Assembly: GCA_902769525.1 (NCBI GenBank)
Contig: CACXPG010000006.1
Span: 76,432-126,905 of the forward strand
DNA from: an uncultured Bacteroidia bacterium
GTDB taxonomy: Bacteria; Bacteroidota; Bacteroidia; Bacteroidales; UBA932
Reading direction: 5' to 3'
DNA length: 50,474 bases
In this document: one piece after another, positions 1 through 7,527 of the stretch
How positions within the stretch are numbered: position 1 is the first letter of the stretch
How the letters are laid out: each line of letters begins with the position of its first letter
Notes under the pieces: generated by a model
What the model was told of the DNA's origin: nothing
Database searches by the model: none
Seen by the model: the letters and a program-made list of their open reading frames with translations, nothing else
Position numbers and translations under genes: made by a program

Positions 1-645
1 GTGGTAAGTCTCCTGTATGAAATCCTCGTCACTAAGATAGCAGCACAGGTAAACCATGCCTATGTCGAAAAGCCGGTTGCCGCGGCAGAAATCGCCGAGG
101 TCTATGAAATACTTCTTTCCGTTAGGAGTGAAGATGGCGTTGCTGAACTGGAGGTCTCCGTGCAGGGCGGTGTTTTCATCCGGAGTGTCGGCGATGAATT
201 TCCCCAGTTTGTCTTTCTCCTTTACGGAAAAGAAAGGATTGTCTTCCAGAAGTTTAAAATAGCGGTCCTTAACATTCCCGAATTCAGGGTCGAGCTGTAT
301 CTTGTGCAGGTCCAGGCACATCTGTGCAAATTCAGAAACAAGCTGCGGAATCTTTTCAGGGTTGTCCCCGATGGCTCTGGAATAGGAAGTCTTTTCCATA
401 ATCCTTTTGAAGCGGATTCCGTAGCGGCCGTCTTCCGTGACGACATAGTCTCCCGGTTCTGGGGTAGGGATGCCCAGGCTATAGACCTTCCTTGCCATTA
501 GCATCTCGTCCAGCGGCTGGGTTATCTTGCCAGGGAAATAGAGCTTAAGCATCACAGACGGGTCAGTCTTGTGGTTATAGCTCTCTCCGTTGGCTCCTCC
601 GCCGGAAAGTACATAATCGCTGAGGGAAATCTTGATGGGCTTCAT
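1..645 (-). CDS. APH-like phosphotransferase (TIGR02172-like), 3' end cut by window edge
   Basis: This gene reads leftward from ATG at 643-645 and is still open at base 1, so 215 codons are visible and the C-terminus is missing. The protein has a kinase fold of the aminoglycoside/choline phosphotransferase type. About two thirds in is HGDLQFSN, the Brenner-type catalytic loop with catalytic Asp and metal-binding Asn, followed by FIDLGDFCRGNRLFDIGM, which supplies the DFG-equivalent Asp. The start KPIKISLSDYVLSGGGANG resembles the TIGR02172 family, whose substrate is unknown. No antibiotic-resistance role should be assumed. It is the last gene of a minus-strand cassette, 12 bases beyond the HD hydrolase stop at 658, so it is probably co-transcribed. 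Fold assignment is firm; substrate is not. Confidence 0.8.
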   Translation of the reverse strand, partial: MKPIKISLSDYVLSGGGANGESYNHKTDPSVMLKLYFPGKITQPLDEMLMARKVYSLGIPTPEPGDYVVTEDGRYGIRFKRIMEKTSYSRAIGDNPEKIPQLVSEFAQMCLDLHKIQLDPEFGNVKDRYFKLLEDNPFFSVKEKDKLGKFIADTPDENTALHGDLQFSNAIFTPNGKKYFIDLGDFCRGNRLFDIGMVYLCCYLSDEDFIQETYH

Positions 646-657
646 ATAGGGGGCTTT

Positions 658-1242
658 TTATTGTTTCTTTCCGAAGACCTGGTCTATGAGATTCTCAAAC
701 TCCTTGAAGGCAAACGTGTCTTCCAGCTCCCTGAGTGAGTCTGCCAGACCCCTGTAATGCCATTCGTGGTCTTTCTTGTCCGTGACGTGGAATATCTTCC
801 ATAGTTCGTCTCCCATCATGGAATAGTCTCTGGCAATGGCTCTCATGTTGGAGAGTTTGTCTCCCAAAGCCACCATCTTGGTGTCGCGGGACGCTTTTGC
901 AAGACGCTCGATAGCTCCTTTTTTGCGGCTATGCCAGCTGTCATCTTCACTTCTTCCTTCGATTCCCTTGTCGCTTTCCGCATCAACGATGGACGCTATC
1001 CTGTCTCCGAACTCTTCCCGGATGTGGTCTATGGTAACGTATGTGTCTTCTACAGTGTCGTGGAGAACAGCGGCGGCAAGAAGCTCCTGGTCTGGAGTCA
1101 TCGTCGAAACAATTTCCAGAGCCTCCATCGGATGAACGATGTAAGGAAAACCCTTGCCCCTTCTCTCCGTTCCGGAGTGGGCCTTGACGGCGAACATTAT
1201 CGCCCTGTCCAGAAGATCCGTGTCTATTTGTTTGTTTGCCAT
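658..1242 (-). CDS. HD-domain metal-dependent hydrolase, small alarmone hydrolase type
   Basis: The 194-residue protein is a stand-alone HD domain of the RelA/SpoT hydrolase (Mesh1-like) type. Visible metal and nucleotide motifs are HPMEAL near residue 37, LHDTVEDT near 61 and ALGDKLSNMRA further on. These match the His, His-Asp and Asp ligands of (p)ppGpp hydrolases, so it should be catalytically competent. It contains no synthetase, TGS or ACT domain. Its ATG overlaps the stop of the alarmone synthetase upstream by one base (TAATG), which suggests translational coupling and matched amounts of the two activities. The family role is removal of pyrophosphate from (p)ppGpp or related nucleotides. 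Whether ppGpp, ppApp or another molecule is the substrate cannot be read from sequence. Confidence 0.85.
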   Translation of the reverse strand: MANKQIDTDLLDRAIMFAVKAHSGTERRGKGFPYIVHPMEALEIVSTMTPDQELLAAAVLHDTVEDTYVTIDHIREEFGDRIASIVDAESDKGIEGRSEDDSWHSRKKGAIERLAKASRDTKMVALGDKLSNMRAIARDYSMMGDELWKIFHVTDKKDHEWHYRGLADSLRELEDTFAFKEFENLIDQVFGKKQ

Positions 1243-2309
1243 TACTGCAAGTTCATGAAAGGCATTTCTTTTGCCTGTTCTACAATCATTTCGGCTACTA
1301 TCTCGTTGCTCTTTTCCTTACCGTTGAGAAGGTCAAAGAAATAGCGGACTCCGCCTTTTCCCCAGCCTCTCTTCAAAATGTATGCTATGCAGAGATTCTG
1401 CGGGCCGACTGAAGAGGAGACTATGTCCAGGTCGGTCAGTCCCATCTGGTAGCAGGCTATCTGGTAAGCGCCTTCGAAACTGTCGTTTATGATGTTGTGG
1501 ATATCTCCCAGAGTCTTGCAGCCGATGCCCTTGAATACGGCCAGGTAAGGAAGCAGTGAAACTTCCTGTATCTCGGCCTGGTTTACGGCGGCAATCTTCT
1601 TGTTTATCTGTCTGAAAGGATCCAGTTCCAGGAAACTGCGGAAGGAGTCCAGATCGAGAGGGACTTCGTCCAGGTTGCCCGAAGCGACCAGCTTCTGGAC
1701 CTTTCTTCTGTAGTCTGTAAGCTCGGAGCGTATCTTGCTGAACTCCTCGTCTATAAGCTCCAGCATTCCGGCCAGGCGGCTCATGGACCTTAGGTAGCGT
1801 TTAGGAATCTCCACTCCGGACTTGTAGCCGGTGTCGTGGTCCAGATTTGCCCAGGCGTGCTGAAGAACGGTGCGCATCTGGATTTCAAACCTGAAAGGAA
1901 ACCCTTCCGTAGAGCAGACGTAGTGAAGCGAGACATAGCCGAAACTGTCTATGTCGTGGATCTTGCGTTTGTCTATGGAGTTTTCCCAGTCCACGTCAAA
2001 CAGTCTCTCTATAGCTGTGGCAACCTTGTCCACATCGTCTATGTAGTAGGTTATAAGGCGCACTCCAAGAATATCAGTAATATCCGCCAGGCTCTTGTAC
2101 TTTGAGCCTTTCCGTTCAAGTTTACCGCAGAGCGAGTCTTCTGTCTTGATTCTGGACTCGACGCTGGCCAGATGTATTCCCGCTTCCTTGAGTGTATGTT
2201 TAAGAAGGGCGAGAATATTGGTTTCAGCATCCTGGAAAACGGGAAGCTTGTCTTTGTATTCCTGAAGGATAGCCTGGCAATGGGCATCCAGAAGGTTGGT
2301 TTTGGACAT
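1242..2309 (-). CDS. RelA/SpoT-domain alarmone synthetase (GTP pyrophosphokinase-like)
   Basis: This 355-residue protein carries a RelA/SpoT synthetase domain at about residues 45-165, without the HD, TGS and ACT parts of a full Rel enzyme. Conserved pieces are SRIKTEDSLCGKLERK (about 52-66), DITDILGVRLITYY (about 76-89), FGYVSLHYV (about 123-131), FEIQMRTVLQHAW (about 141-153) and LDHDTGYK (about 156-163). These cover the pyrophosphate-donor pocket, the catalytic Glu strand and the acceptor pocket, so the enzyme looks active. About 190 residues of mostly helical sequence follow, which I do not recognise and which could sense or bind something. The gene lies between a cytidylate-kinase-like gene (2 bases away) and the HD hydrolase (1-base overlap). 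A chromosomal long Rel protein is presumably elsewhere. Confidence 0.85.
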   Translation of the reverse strand: MSKTNLLDAHCQAILQEYKDKLPVFQDAETNILALLKHTLKEAGIHLASVESRIKTEDSLCGKLERKGSKYKSLADITDILGVRLITYYIDDVDKVATAIERLFDVDWENSIDKRKIHDIDSFGYVSLHYVCSTEGFPFRFEIQMRTVLQHAWANLDHDTGYKSGVEIPKRYLRSMSRLAGMLELIDEEFSKIRSELTDYRRKVQKLVASGNLDEVPLDLDSFRSFLELDPFRQINKKIAAVNQAEIQEVSLLPYLAVFKGIGCKTLGDIHNIINDSFEGAYQIACYQMGLTDLDIVSSSVGPQNLCIAYILKRGWGKGGVRYFFDLLNGKEKSNEIVAEMIVEQAKEMPFMNLQ

Positions 2310-2311
2310 CT

Positions 2312-2956
2312 TTATTTTATGTATGAAAGGATTATGTCAACGATTTCGTCTTCTGTGTGGTTGTCTGTATTCAGGACGATGTCGTAGTTGCGGGCGTCAT
2401 AGCGACTCTTTCCCGTGTAGCGCTTTACGTAGTTGTCTCTGGCCTCGTCAATTGAATCCATAATGGTTTCAGCCTCGGTTTCGGTCAGGTGCTGCTTTCT
2501 GACAATCCTCTTGATGCGGTTTTCCCTGGATGCGGTGATGAACACGTCCAGCTTGTTAGGATGGTCTTTCAGCACAAAGAAACCGCTTCTTCCGGCAATG
2601 ACGCAGGAACTTTCCTCAGCGATAGCGTTAAGTATCTCTGATTCTGCCTTGTAGATATCGTTTGTGGTGACATCCGAGCGAAGCTCCTGAAGGAATTTGC
2701 TGTCGGTGTCCAATAACATCCCGACCTTAGGCATTGGAGCCACCATCTGAATAAAGTCTGCCAGCCAGCTCTTCTTTTCTCCCTTGAGCTTCTCGATAGA
2801 GTAGGTTGTCAGGTTGAATTTTTCCCTCAGGTTACGGATGAGCTCCTTGTCTGAATAGCGTACGCCAAGCTTGGCGGCCAGTTTGCGCCCGATAGTTCTT
2901 CCGCCAGAACCGATTTCACGGGCAACGGTGATGACGAATTTTTCGTTGGTATTCAT
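2312..2956 (-). CDS. Cytidylate kinase-like family protein
   Basis: A 214-residue P-loop kinase of the cytidylate kinase-like family (PF13189 type). The N-terminus VITVAREIGSGGRTIGRKLA (about residues 8-27) is the nucleotide-binding loop. A central CVIAGRSGFFVLKDHPN segment and DVFITASRENRIKRIV match the family's acceptor and lid regions. It is not the housekeeping Cmk, which has a different N-terminal motif (MDGPSGSGKST type). It is the first gene of the minus-strand cassette and precedes the alarmone synthetase by 2 bases. A TAAATTTG box at 2989-2996 lies 33 bases upstream of its ATG. Family membership is well supported; the substrate is not known. Confidence 0.82.
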   Translation of the reverse strand: MNTNEKFVITVAREIGSGGRTIGRKLAAKLGVRYSDKELIRNLREKFNLTTYSIEKLKGEKKSWLADFIQMVAPMPKVGMLLDTDSKFLQELRSDVTTNDIYKAESEILNAIAEESSCVIAGRSGFFVLKDHPNKLDVFITASRENRIKRIVRKQHLTETEAETIMDSIDEARDNYVKRYTGKSRYDARNYDIVLNTDNHTEDEIVDIILSYIK

Positions 2957-2988
2957 ATATCTGATGTGTTTTTGTTTCTCCTAACCTA

Positions 2989-2996
2989 CAAATTTA
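2989..2996 (-). promoter_or_regulatory. -7 box of the nucleotide-kinase/alarmone cassette
   Basis: Read on the minus strand this is TAAATTTG, a match to the Bacteroidetes -7 consensus TAnnTTTG. It is 33 bases before the ATG of the cytidylate kinase-like gene. The -33 element is weak (a run of T about 16 bases further upstream). Confidence 0.5.
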
Positions 2997-3141
2997 ATAA
3001 GAATCTTGATTGAAAAGCAGGCTGAAGGTGTTTTTTGCCTTTTTGTCACTCAAGATGGACATTTATTCCTCTTTTAGCGACAATATTTCCTCTTTGGGCC
3101 GGAAAATTCGCCTGGCACCTGATTTGCCGTTGATGGAAGTG

Positions 3142-3183
3142 TCTTCAGTTACTGAAGATCAGCGAACAAGGCCCTTGCGGGCC
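3142..3183 (+). other. Two hairpins in the hsp20 5' leader
   Basis: The first hairpin is TCTTCAG / CTGAAGA with a 3-base loop (3142-3158). The second is GGCCC / GGGCC with loop TTGC (3170-3183). Both are perfect and lie 30-70 bases before the hsp20 ATG. They could shape translation or mRNA stability. No clear TAnnTTTG promoter is seen between 3000 and 3212. Confidence 0.4.
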
Positions 3184-3212
3184 GGAAGGCTGAACATTAA
3201 GAATTTTACGTT

Positions 3213-3644
3213 ATGCTACCTGTAAGAAGAACTTCAAATAGCTGGCTGCCGGAAATTTTTAATGATTTCTTCGACAACGGCTGGATGGAAAGGACCAGTT
3301 ATACAGCCCCGGCCATCAATGTAATCGAGAACGAAAAAGAATATGAACTTGAACTGGCCGCTCCTGGCCTGAGCAAGGAAGACTTCAAGATCCAGCTCGA
3401 CGGCGAGGGCAATCTTGTGATCAACATGGAGAAGAGGACCGAGAACAATGAAGAGAAGAAAAAAGGCCGCTTCCTCAGGCGCGAGTTCTCATACGAGAAG
3501 TTCCATCAGAGGCTGATGCTTCCGGACGATGTTGACATCGAGAAGATAGACGCCAAGATGGAGAACGGTGTCCTGAATGTTCATCTTCCAAAGATCGTGA
3601 AGGCTTTGCCAGCAGCAGAGCACCGTACAATAGACATCAAGTAA
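3213..3644 (+). CDS. Hsp20/alpha-crystallin small heat shock protein
   Basis: A 143-residue ATP-independent holdase that binds unfolding proteins in the cytoplasm and keeps them refoldable. The alpha-crystallin domain spans about residues 33-130. AAPGLSKEDFKIQL and the strand-rich DGEGNLVINMEKR open it, FLRREFSYEKFHQRLMLP is its central part, and the hallmark MENGVLNVHLPK (A-x-x-x-G-V-L type) closes it. The N-terminal arm is short (LPEIFNDFFDNGW) and an Ile-x-Ile-like end (TIDIK) is present. Length is typical for bacterial class A/B members. It is a single-gene unit, with hairpins in its leader and an intrinsic terminator just after it. The upstream cassette is divergent. Confidence 0.95.
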   Translation: MLPVRRTSNSWLPEIFNDFFDNGWMERTSYTAPAINVIENEKEYELELAAPGLSKEDFKIQLDGEGNLVINMEKRTENNEEKKKGRFLRREFSYEKFHQRLMLPDDVDIEKIDAKMENGVLNVHLPKIVKALPAAEHRTIDIK

Positions 3645-3680
3645 TTGCTTGTCATTTAGTTGGCTACAGTTAATTGTGTA

Positions 3681-3716
3681 ACAAGCCTGCCGGGTAACTG
3701 GCTGGCTTGTTTTTTT
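3681..3716 (+). terminator. Intrinsic terminator of hsp20
   Basis: An 11-base stem (ACAAGCCTGCC / GGCTGGCTTGT, one mismatch) with an 8-base loop is followed by seven T residues. The T run overlaps the stop codon of convergent recG at 3715-3717. Confidence 0.85.
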
Positions 3717-5895
3717 AGCTGATCGCTGAGTAGTCTTTGATGTCTTTCCCGGATTTGCGGAGCGCTTTAAGCTCTTCTGTGAGAAATTTGTTTTCCGGTT
3801 TCTGGAGCAGCGGATCGTCTTCAAGAATCTGAAGGGCAGTCTGCCGTGCTTCTTCCAGATATCTTCCGTCGCGATAAAGGGAGGCGATGTGAAGGTCTAT
3901 GGCAAGGCCGCTCTGCGATGTGCCTTCCAGGTCTCCGGGGCCTCTCATCTTCATATCCTCCTCGGCGAGGACAAATCCGTCTGTGGTCTTGCACATAAGT
4001 TCAAGCCTTTTGCGGCTTTCCTTGCTGAGCTTGTAGCCGCTCATAAGTATGCAGTAGCTCTTAGCGGCTCCTCTTCCCACTCTTCCGCGGAGCTGGTGAA
4101 GCTGGCTGAGGCCGAACCTCTCTGCGCTCTCGATTACCATAACCGAGGCGTTTGGCACATCCACGCCCACTTCTATTACACTGGTAGCCACAAGTATATG
4201 GGCTTTCCCGGAAGCGAAAAGGTTCATGTCTATGGCCTTGTCTTCCGGTTTCATCTTGCCGTGGACCACAGCCGTTATGTACTGCGGAGTCTTGAACTCC
4301 TCTATGATGCGCATATAGCCGGCCTCCAGGTTTTCGTAGTCCATCTTCTCGCTTTCCTTTATAAGAGGGTAGACCACAAACACCTGCCTTCCCTGGTCTA
4401 TCTGCTGACGCATGAAGTTGAAAACCTGGCTTCTCTGGTTTTCCCAAGCGTGCGTAGTGACCACAGGCGTGCGGCCTGGAGGCATCTCGTCTATAACGCT
4501 CACGTCCAGGTCTCCGTACAGAGTCATTGCCAGGGTTCTCGGAATAGGGGTGGCGGTCATCACCATCACGTGCGGGAGGAGATTCTCGGTTTTCGAATCG
4601 TCGTTCTTGTTCCACAGGCGGCTTCGCTGGTCAACCCCGAAACGGTGCTGCTCGTCAATTATGGCCAGCCCCAGGGCGTGGAACTTCACCCTGTCCTCGA
4701 TCAGGGCGTGAGTGCCCACGATTATGTTCAGGGTTCCGTCTTCCAGGTCTTTCAGTATCTGCTTCCTTTCCTTGGCCTTGGTGCTTCCTGTCAGCAGGGC
4801 CACTTTGGCATCAGTGGCCTTGAGGAACTTTGATATGCTTGCAAGGTGCTGCTGGGCAAGCACTTCTGTGGGAGCCATTATACAGGCCTGATAGCCATTG
4901 TCTATCGCGATCAGGCTCAAAAGAACCGCTACCAGAGTCTTCCCGCTTCCCACGTCTCCCTGAAGAAGGCGGTTCATCTGCTTTCCGCTGCGCATATCTT
5001 CCCGCATTTCCTTGATCACCCTCTTCTGCGCTCCGGTCAGCGGATAAGGGAGGGAAGCGTAGCACTTGTTGAAATTGTCGCCGACCCTGGACATCATTAT
5101 TCCGCCGCTTTTCGAGAGGCGGATGTTTCTCTGCTTGAGCAGACTCAGCTGCAGATAGAACAGTTCCTCGAACTTGAGCCTTTTCTGGGCGGCGTCCAGT
5201 TCTCTCATTCCTGCGGGGAAGTGGATGTTCTTCAGGGCCTCTTCCAGAGGGCAGAGACCTTTGGAGCGTATTATGGAAAGCGGCAGGGTTTCCTCTATAT
5301 GACCCTGTACTCTTTCCAGAAGAACGCTCTGGATTTTGGTCAGAGCCTTGATTCCCAGACCGGAGTTTTTCATCTTCTCGGTGATGGAGTATATGCCTGC
5401 CATTGAACCTGTTCCGTAGGTTACAGCCTCGCTTGGCCTGTAGATTTCCGGATGAACCAGGTTGACGTGGCCGTTGAAGACCGATGGCTTTCCGAAGGCT
5501 ATGAACTCTTCTCCCTGAACCAGCTTTTCAGATATCCATTTAAGGCCGCTGAAAAAGACGAGGTCTATTTTTCCGGTGGCATCCTGCATAGTGGCCACAA
5601 GGCGGCTCTTGCCTTTTACGGGCCTGGTCCCGGAAAGGCCGGCAAGCTCTTTCTTTACGATCACTCCCCTTATCTGGATGTAGGATGAAGACGGAGTGTC
5701 TTCTCCTTCCAGCAAGTTATCGCTGAGGATAGAGCTTATCGGATACACCTTGCTCTTGTCTATCCACCGGAAAGGGAAATAGTAGAGCATATCCCTGAAG
5801 GTGTGCACTCCGATTTCGCTGGTGAGCAGCTGTGCACGCTTGGGGCCTATTCCCGGAAGATACTTGATGTCCGTGTCCAATATGCTGATTTTCAT
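3715..5895 (-). CDS. recG: ATP-dependent DNA helicase RecG
   Basis: RecG remodels stalled replication forks and branch-migrates Holliday junctions. The N-terminal wedge/OB part holds LPGIGPKRAQLL and YYFPFRWID. The helicase core shows GDVGSGKTLVA (Walker A), IIDEQHRFGV (DExx box variant), MTATPIPRTLAM (motif III), VIEVGVDVPNASVMVIE (motif V) and QLHQLRGRVGRG (motif VI). The C-terminus has DLEGTSQSG, typical of RecG. Length of 726 residues is slightly above the usual 690. I chose ATG at 5895; a TTG three codons upstream would give a 729-residue form. A TAAATTTG box ends only 6 bases before this ATG. The gene is convergent with hsp20 and divergent from pdxA. Confidence 0.95.
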   Translation of the reverse strand: MKISILDTDIKYLPGIGPKRAQLLTSEIGVHTFRDMLYYFPFRWIDKSKVYPISSILSDNLLEGEDTPSSSYIQIRGVIVKKELAGLSGTRPVKGKSRLVATMQDATGKIDLVFFSGLKWISEKLVQGEEFIAFGKPSVFNGHVNLVHPEIYRPSEAVTYGTGSMAGIYSITEKMKNSGLGIKALTKIQSVLLERVQGHIEETLPLSIIRSKGLCPLEEALKNIHFPAGMRELDAAQKRLKFEELFYLQLSLLKQRNIRLSKSGGIMMSRVGDNFNKCYASLPYPLTGAQKRVIKEMREDMRSGKQMNRLLQGDVGSGKTLVAVLLSLIAIDNGYQACIMAPTEVLAQQHLASISKFLKATDAKVALLTGSTKAKERKQILKDLEDGTLNIIVGTHALIEDRVKFHALGLAIIDEQHRFGVDQRSRLWNKNDDSKTENLLPHVMVMTATPIPRTLAMTLYGDLDVSVIDEMPPGRTPVVTTHAWENQRSQVFNFMRQQIDQGRQVFVVYPLIKESEKMDYENLEAGYMRIIEEFKTPQYITAVVHGKMKPEDKAIDMNLFASGKAHILVATSVIEVGVDVPNASVMVIESAERFGLSQLHQLRGRVGRGAAKSYCILMSGYKLSKESRKRLELMCKTTDGFVLAEEDMKMRGPGDLEGTSQSGLAIDLHIASLYRDGRYLEEARQTALQILEDDPLLQKPENKFLTEELKALRKSGKDIKDYSAIS

Positions 5896-5901
5896 CTTGT
5901 G

Positions 5902-5909
5902 CAAATTTA
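5902..5909 (-). promoter_or_regulatory. -7 box of recG, almost touching the ATG
   Basis: On the minus strand this reads TAAATTTG (TAnnTTTG match) and ends 6 bases before the recG ATG. If used, the transcript would be nearly leaderless. No good -33 TTTG is seen at the expected distance. Confidence 0.45.
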
Positions 5910-5953
5910 TGATTATTTTTTCGTAAATTGCACCGATTAGGTTACCATTAATT

Positions 5954-7045
5954 ATGAAACAGAAACTTGTAATTGGAATTACTCAGGGCGACAGCAACGG
6001 CATAGGATATGAAGTTATTATAAAGGCTCTTTCAAACGCCAATGTGCTTGAGATGTTTACGCCCGTGATTTACGGTTCGTCCAAGGCTTTCGGCTACTAC
6101 CGCAAGCAGATACCAGAAACCGAGAACATTAACACCAACCTTATATTTTCCGCAAAAGACGCTCATCCAAAGAGGGTTAACATAGTCAACTGCGTGGGAG
6201 ACGACCTTCCGATCGAACCAGGCAGGCTGACTCACGACAGCGCCAAGGCAGCAATCGCTTCTCTGGAAATGGCTGTCAAGGAAGCCAAGGCTGGTTATCT
6301 GGATGCCATTGTCACAGCCCCTTTCAGCAAGAAGGGCGTTACGCTGGAACATTTCAAGTATGCCGGACACACCGGTTACCTGATTGAGACTTTCGGAGCC
6401 AAAGACGGTCTGATGTTTATGTGTTCCGACTCTTTGAGAGTGGGTGTGGTGACTATGCACATTCCTTTGAAGGAAGTGTCTGCATCCATCAATAAAGAAG
6501 TGATAATGAGCAAGCTCCGCCTTATGAACGAGTCCTTGAAGCAGGACTTCTGCATCGAGAGGCCGAAGATTGCCGTGCTGGGTCTGAACCCTCATGCGGG
6601 AGACCGCGGCCTTCTGGGATCTGAGGAGCAGGAGATAATTATTCCGGCAATCAAGGACGCCAACGCCGAGGGTATCGACACCTTCGGGCCGTTCCCTCCA
6701 GACGGATTCTTCGCCGCCACCCTCCAGGGCAAGTATGACGCGGTCCTGACCATGTATCACGACCAGGGCCTGATACCTTTCAAGACGCTTTCGTTCGACA
6801 CGGGCGTGAACTATACCGCCGGCCTTCCTGTGGTAAGGACTTCTCCTGACCACGGAACGGCTTTTGACATTGCGGGCCAGAACAAGGCGAATCCTCGTTC
6901 CATGCTGAGCGCCATCTATCTTGCCATTGACATTTACCGCAGCCGCGAGAGATATCGCCAGATACACGCCAATCCGATGAAAGCCCAGATACCGGGCCAG
7001 GACGAATCGAAGAAAGTGAACCAGCAGGAACCTGAAGCAGAATAG
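5954..7045 (+). CDS. pdxA: 4-hydroxythreonine-4-phosphate dehydrogenase PdxA
   Basis: PdxA oxidises 4-phosphohydroxy-L-threonine with NAD in the DXP-dependent pyridoxal phosphate pathway. It starts GITQGDSNGIGYEV, the family signature near the N-terminus. The metal-binding histidines are in AGHTGYLIE (about residue 139), MYHDQGLIPFKT (about 270) and TSPDHGTAFDIAG (about 298). VTAPFSKKG is also conserved. At 363 residues it is longer than the E. coli enzyme, with a charged tail of about 20 residues (ending QQEPEAE) that seems dispensable. It leads a plus-strand run: rnhA follows after 3 bases, then gpsA and pgi. No pdxJ lies in the window, although pdxJ and pdxA act consecutively. Confidence 0.95.
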   Translation: MKQKLVIGITQGDSNGIGYEVIIKALSNANVLEMFTPVIYGSSKAFGYYRKQIPETENINTNLIFSAKDAHPKRVNIVNCVGDDLPIEPGRLTHDSAKAAIASLEMAVKEAKAGYLDAIVTAPFSKKGVTLEHFKYAGHTGYLIETFGAKDGLMFMCSDSLRVGVVTMHIPLKEVSASINKEVIMSKLRLMNESLKQDFCIERPKIAVLGLNPHAGDRGLLGSEEQEIIIPAIKDANAEGIDTFGPFPPDGFFAATLQGKYDAVLTMYHDQGLIPFKTLSFDTGVNYTAGLPVVRTSPDHGTAFDIAGQNKANPRSMLSAIYLAIDIYRSRERYRQIHANPMKAQIPGQDESKKVNQQEPEAE

Positions 7046-7048
7046 GTT

Positions 7049-7513
7049 ATGACAGAAAAGCGCCCACCGATCTACCTTTATACCGACGGGTCTTCAAGGG
7101 GTAATCCCGGGCCTGGAGGATGGGGCGTGGTGCTGGTTTGCGGAAACCTCAGGAAAGAGCTGAGCGGGGGAGAGGCTTCTACAACCAACAACCGGATGGA
7201 ACTTACAGCTGTCATCGAGGGGCTGAAGGCAATCAAGTGGAAAGACGCCACGGTACATATCTGGTCAGATTCCTCATACGTGGTAAACGCAATAGAGAAA
7301 GGATGGCTTGCACAGTGGCTGGCCAATGACTTCAAAAACAAGAACAAGAAGAAAAAAGCCAACGAGGAGCTTTGGAGAGAGTATGTGCGGTGCGCGGAAG
7401 GCATGGACCTTCATTTCCACTGGCTTAAAGGCCACGCCGGTCATCCTGAGAATGAACGGTGCGACGCCCTTGCCTTTGCCCAGGCCACTGTCTACGCTGG
7501 AATACAAGAATGA
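7049..7513 (+). CDS. rnhA: Ribonuclease HI
   Basis: RNase HI cuts the RNA strand of RNA-DNA hybrids and clears R-loops and primers. All four acidic catalytic residues are visible: Asp in YTDGSSRGNPGPGGW, Glu in NRMELTAVIEGL, Asp in IWSDSSYVV and Asp in NERCDALA. The loop HWLKGHAGHPEN carries the catalytic-site His. The basic handle region is KNKNKKKKANEELW. A length of 154 residues is normal. The gene starts 3 bases after pdxA and is 14 bases from gpsA, so it is likely in the same transcript. Confidence 0.95.
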   Translation: MTEKRPPIYLYTDGSSRGNPGPGGWGVVLVCGNLRKELSGGEASTTNNRMELTAVIEGLKAIKWKDATVHIWSDSSYVVNAIEKGWLAQWLANDFKNKNKKKKANEELWREYVRCAEGMDLHFHWLKGHAGHPENERCDALAFAQATVYAGIQE

Positions 7514-7527
7514 AAAAACAATAATCT

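Noticed and set aside
1-501. A 166-codon open frame on the plus strand starting with GTG at base 1
   Set aside because: The minus strand over the same bases encodes a clear kinase-fold protein with HGDLQFSN; the plus frame has no recognisable motif.
1-645. Calling the left-edge kinase an aminoglycoside-resistance gene
   Set aside because: Only the fold is shared; the sequence looks like the uncharacterised TIGR02172 group and sits in a core-looking cassette.
3010-3225. A 71-codon TTG-start frame overlapping the hsp20 start
   Set aside because: It overlaps hairpins and the hsp20 leader, has no motif, and runs into the real gene.
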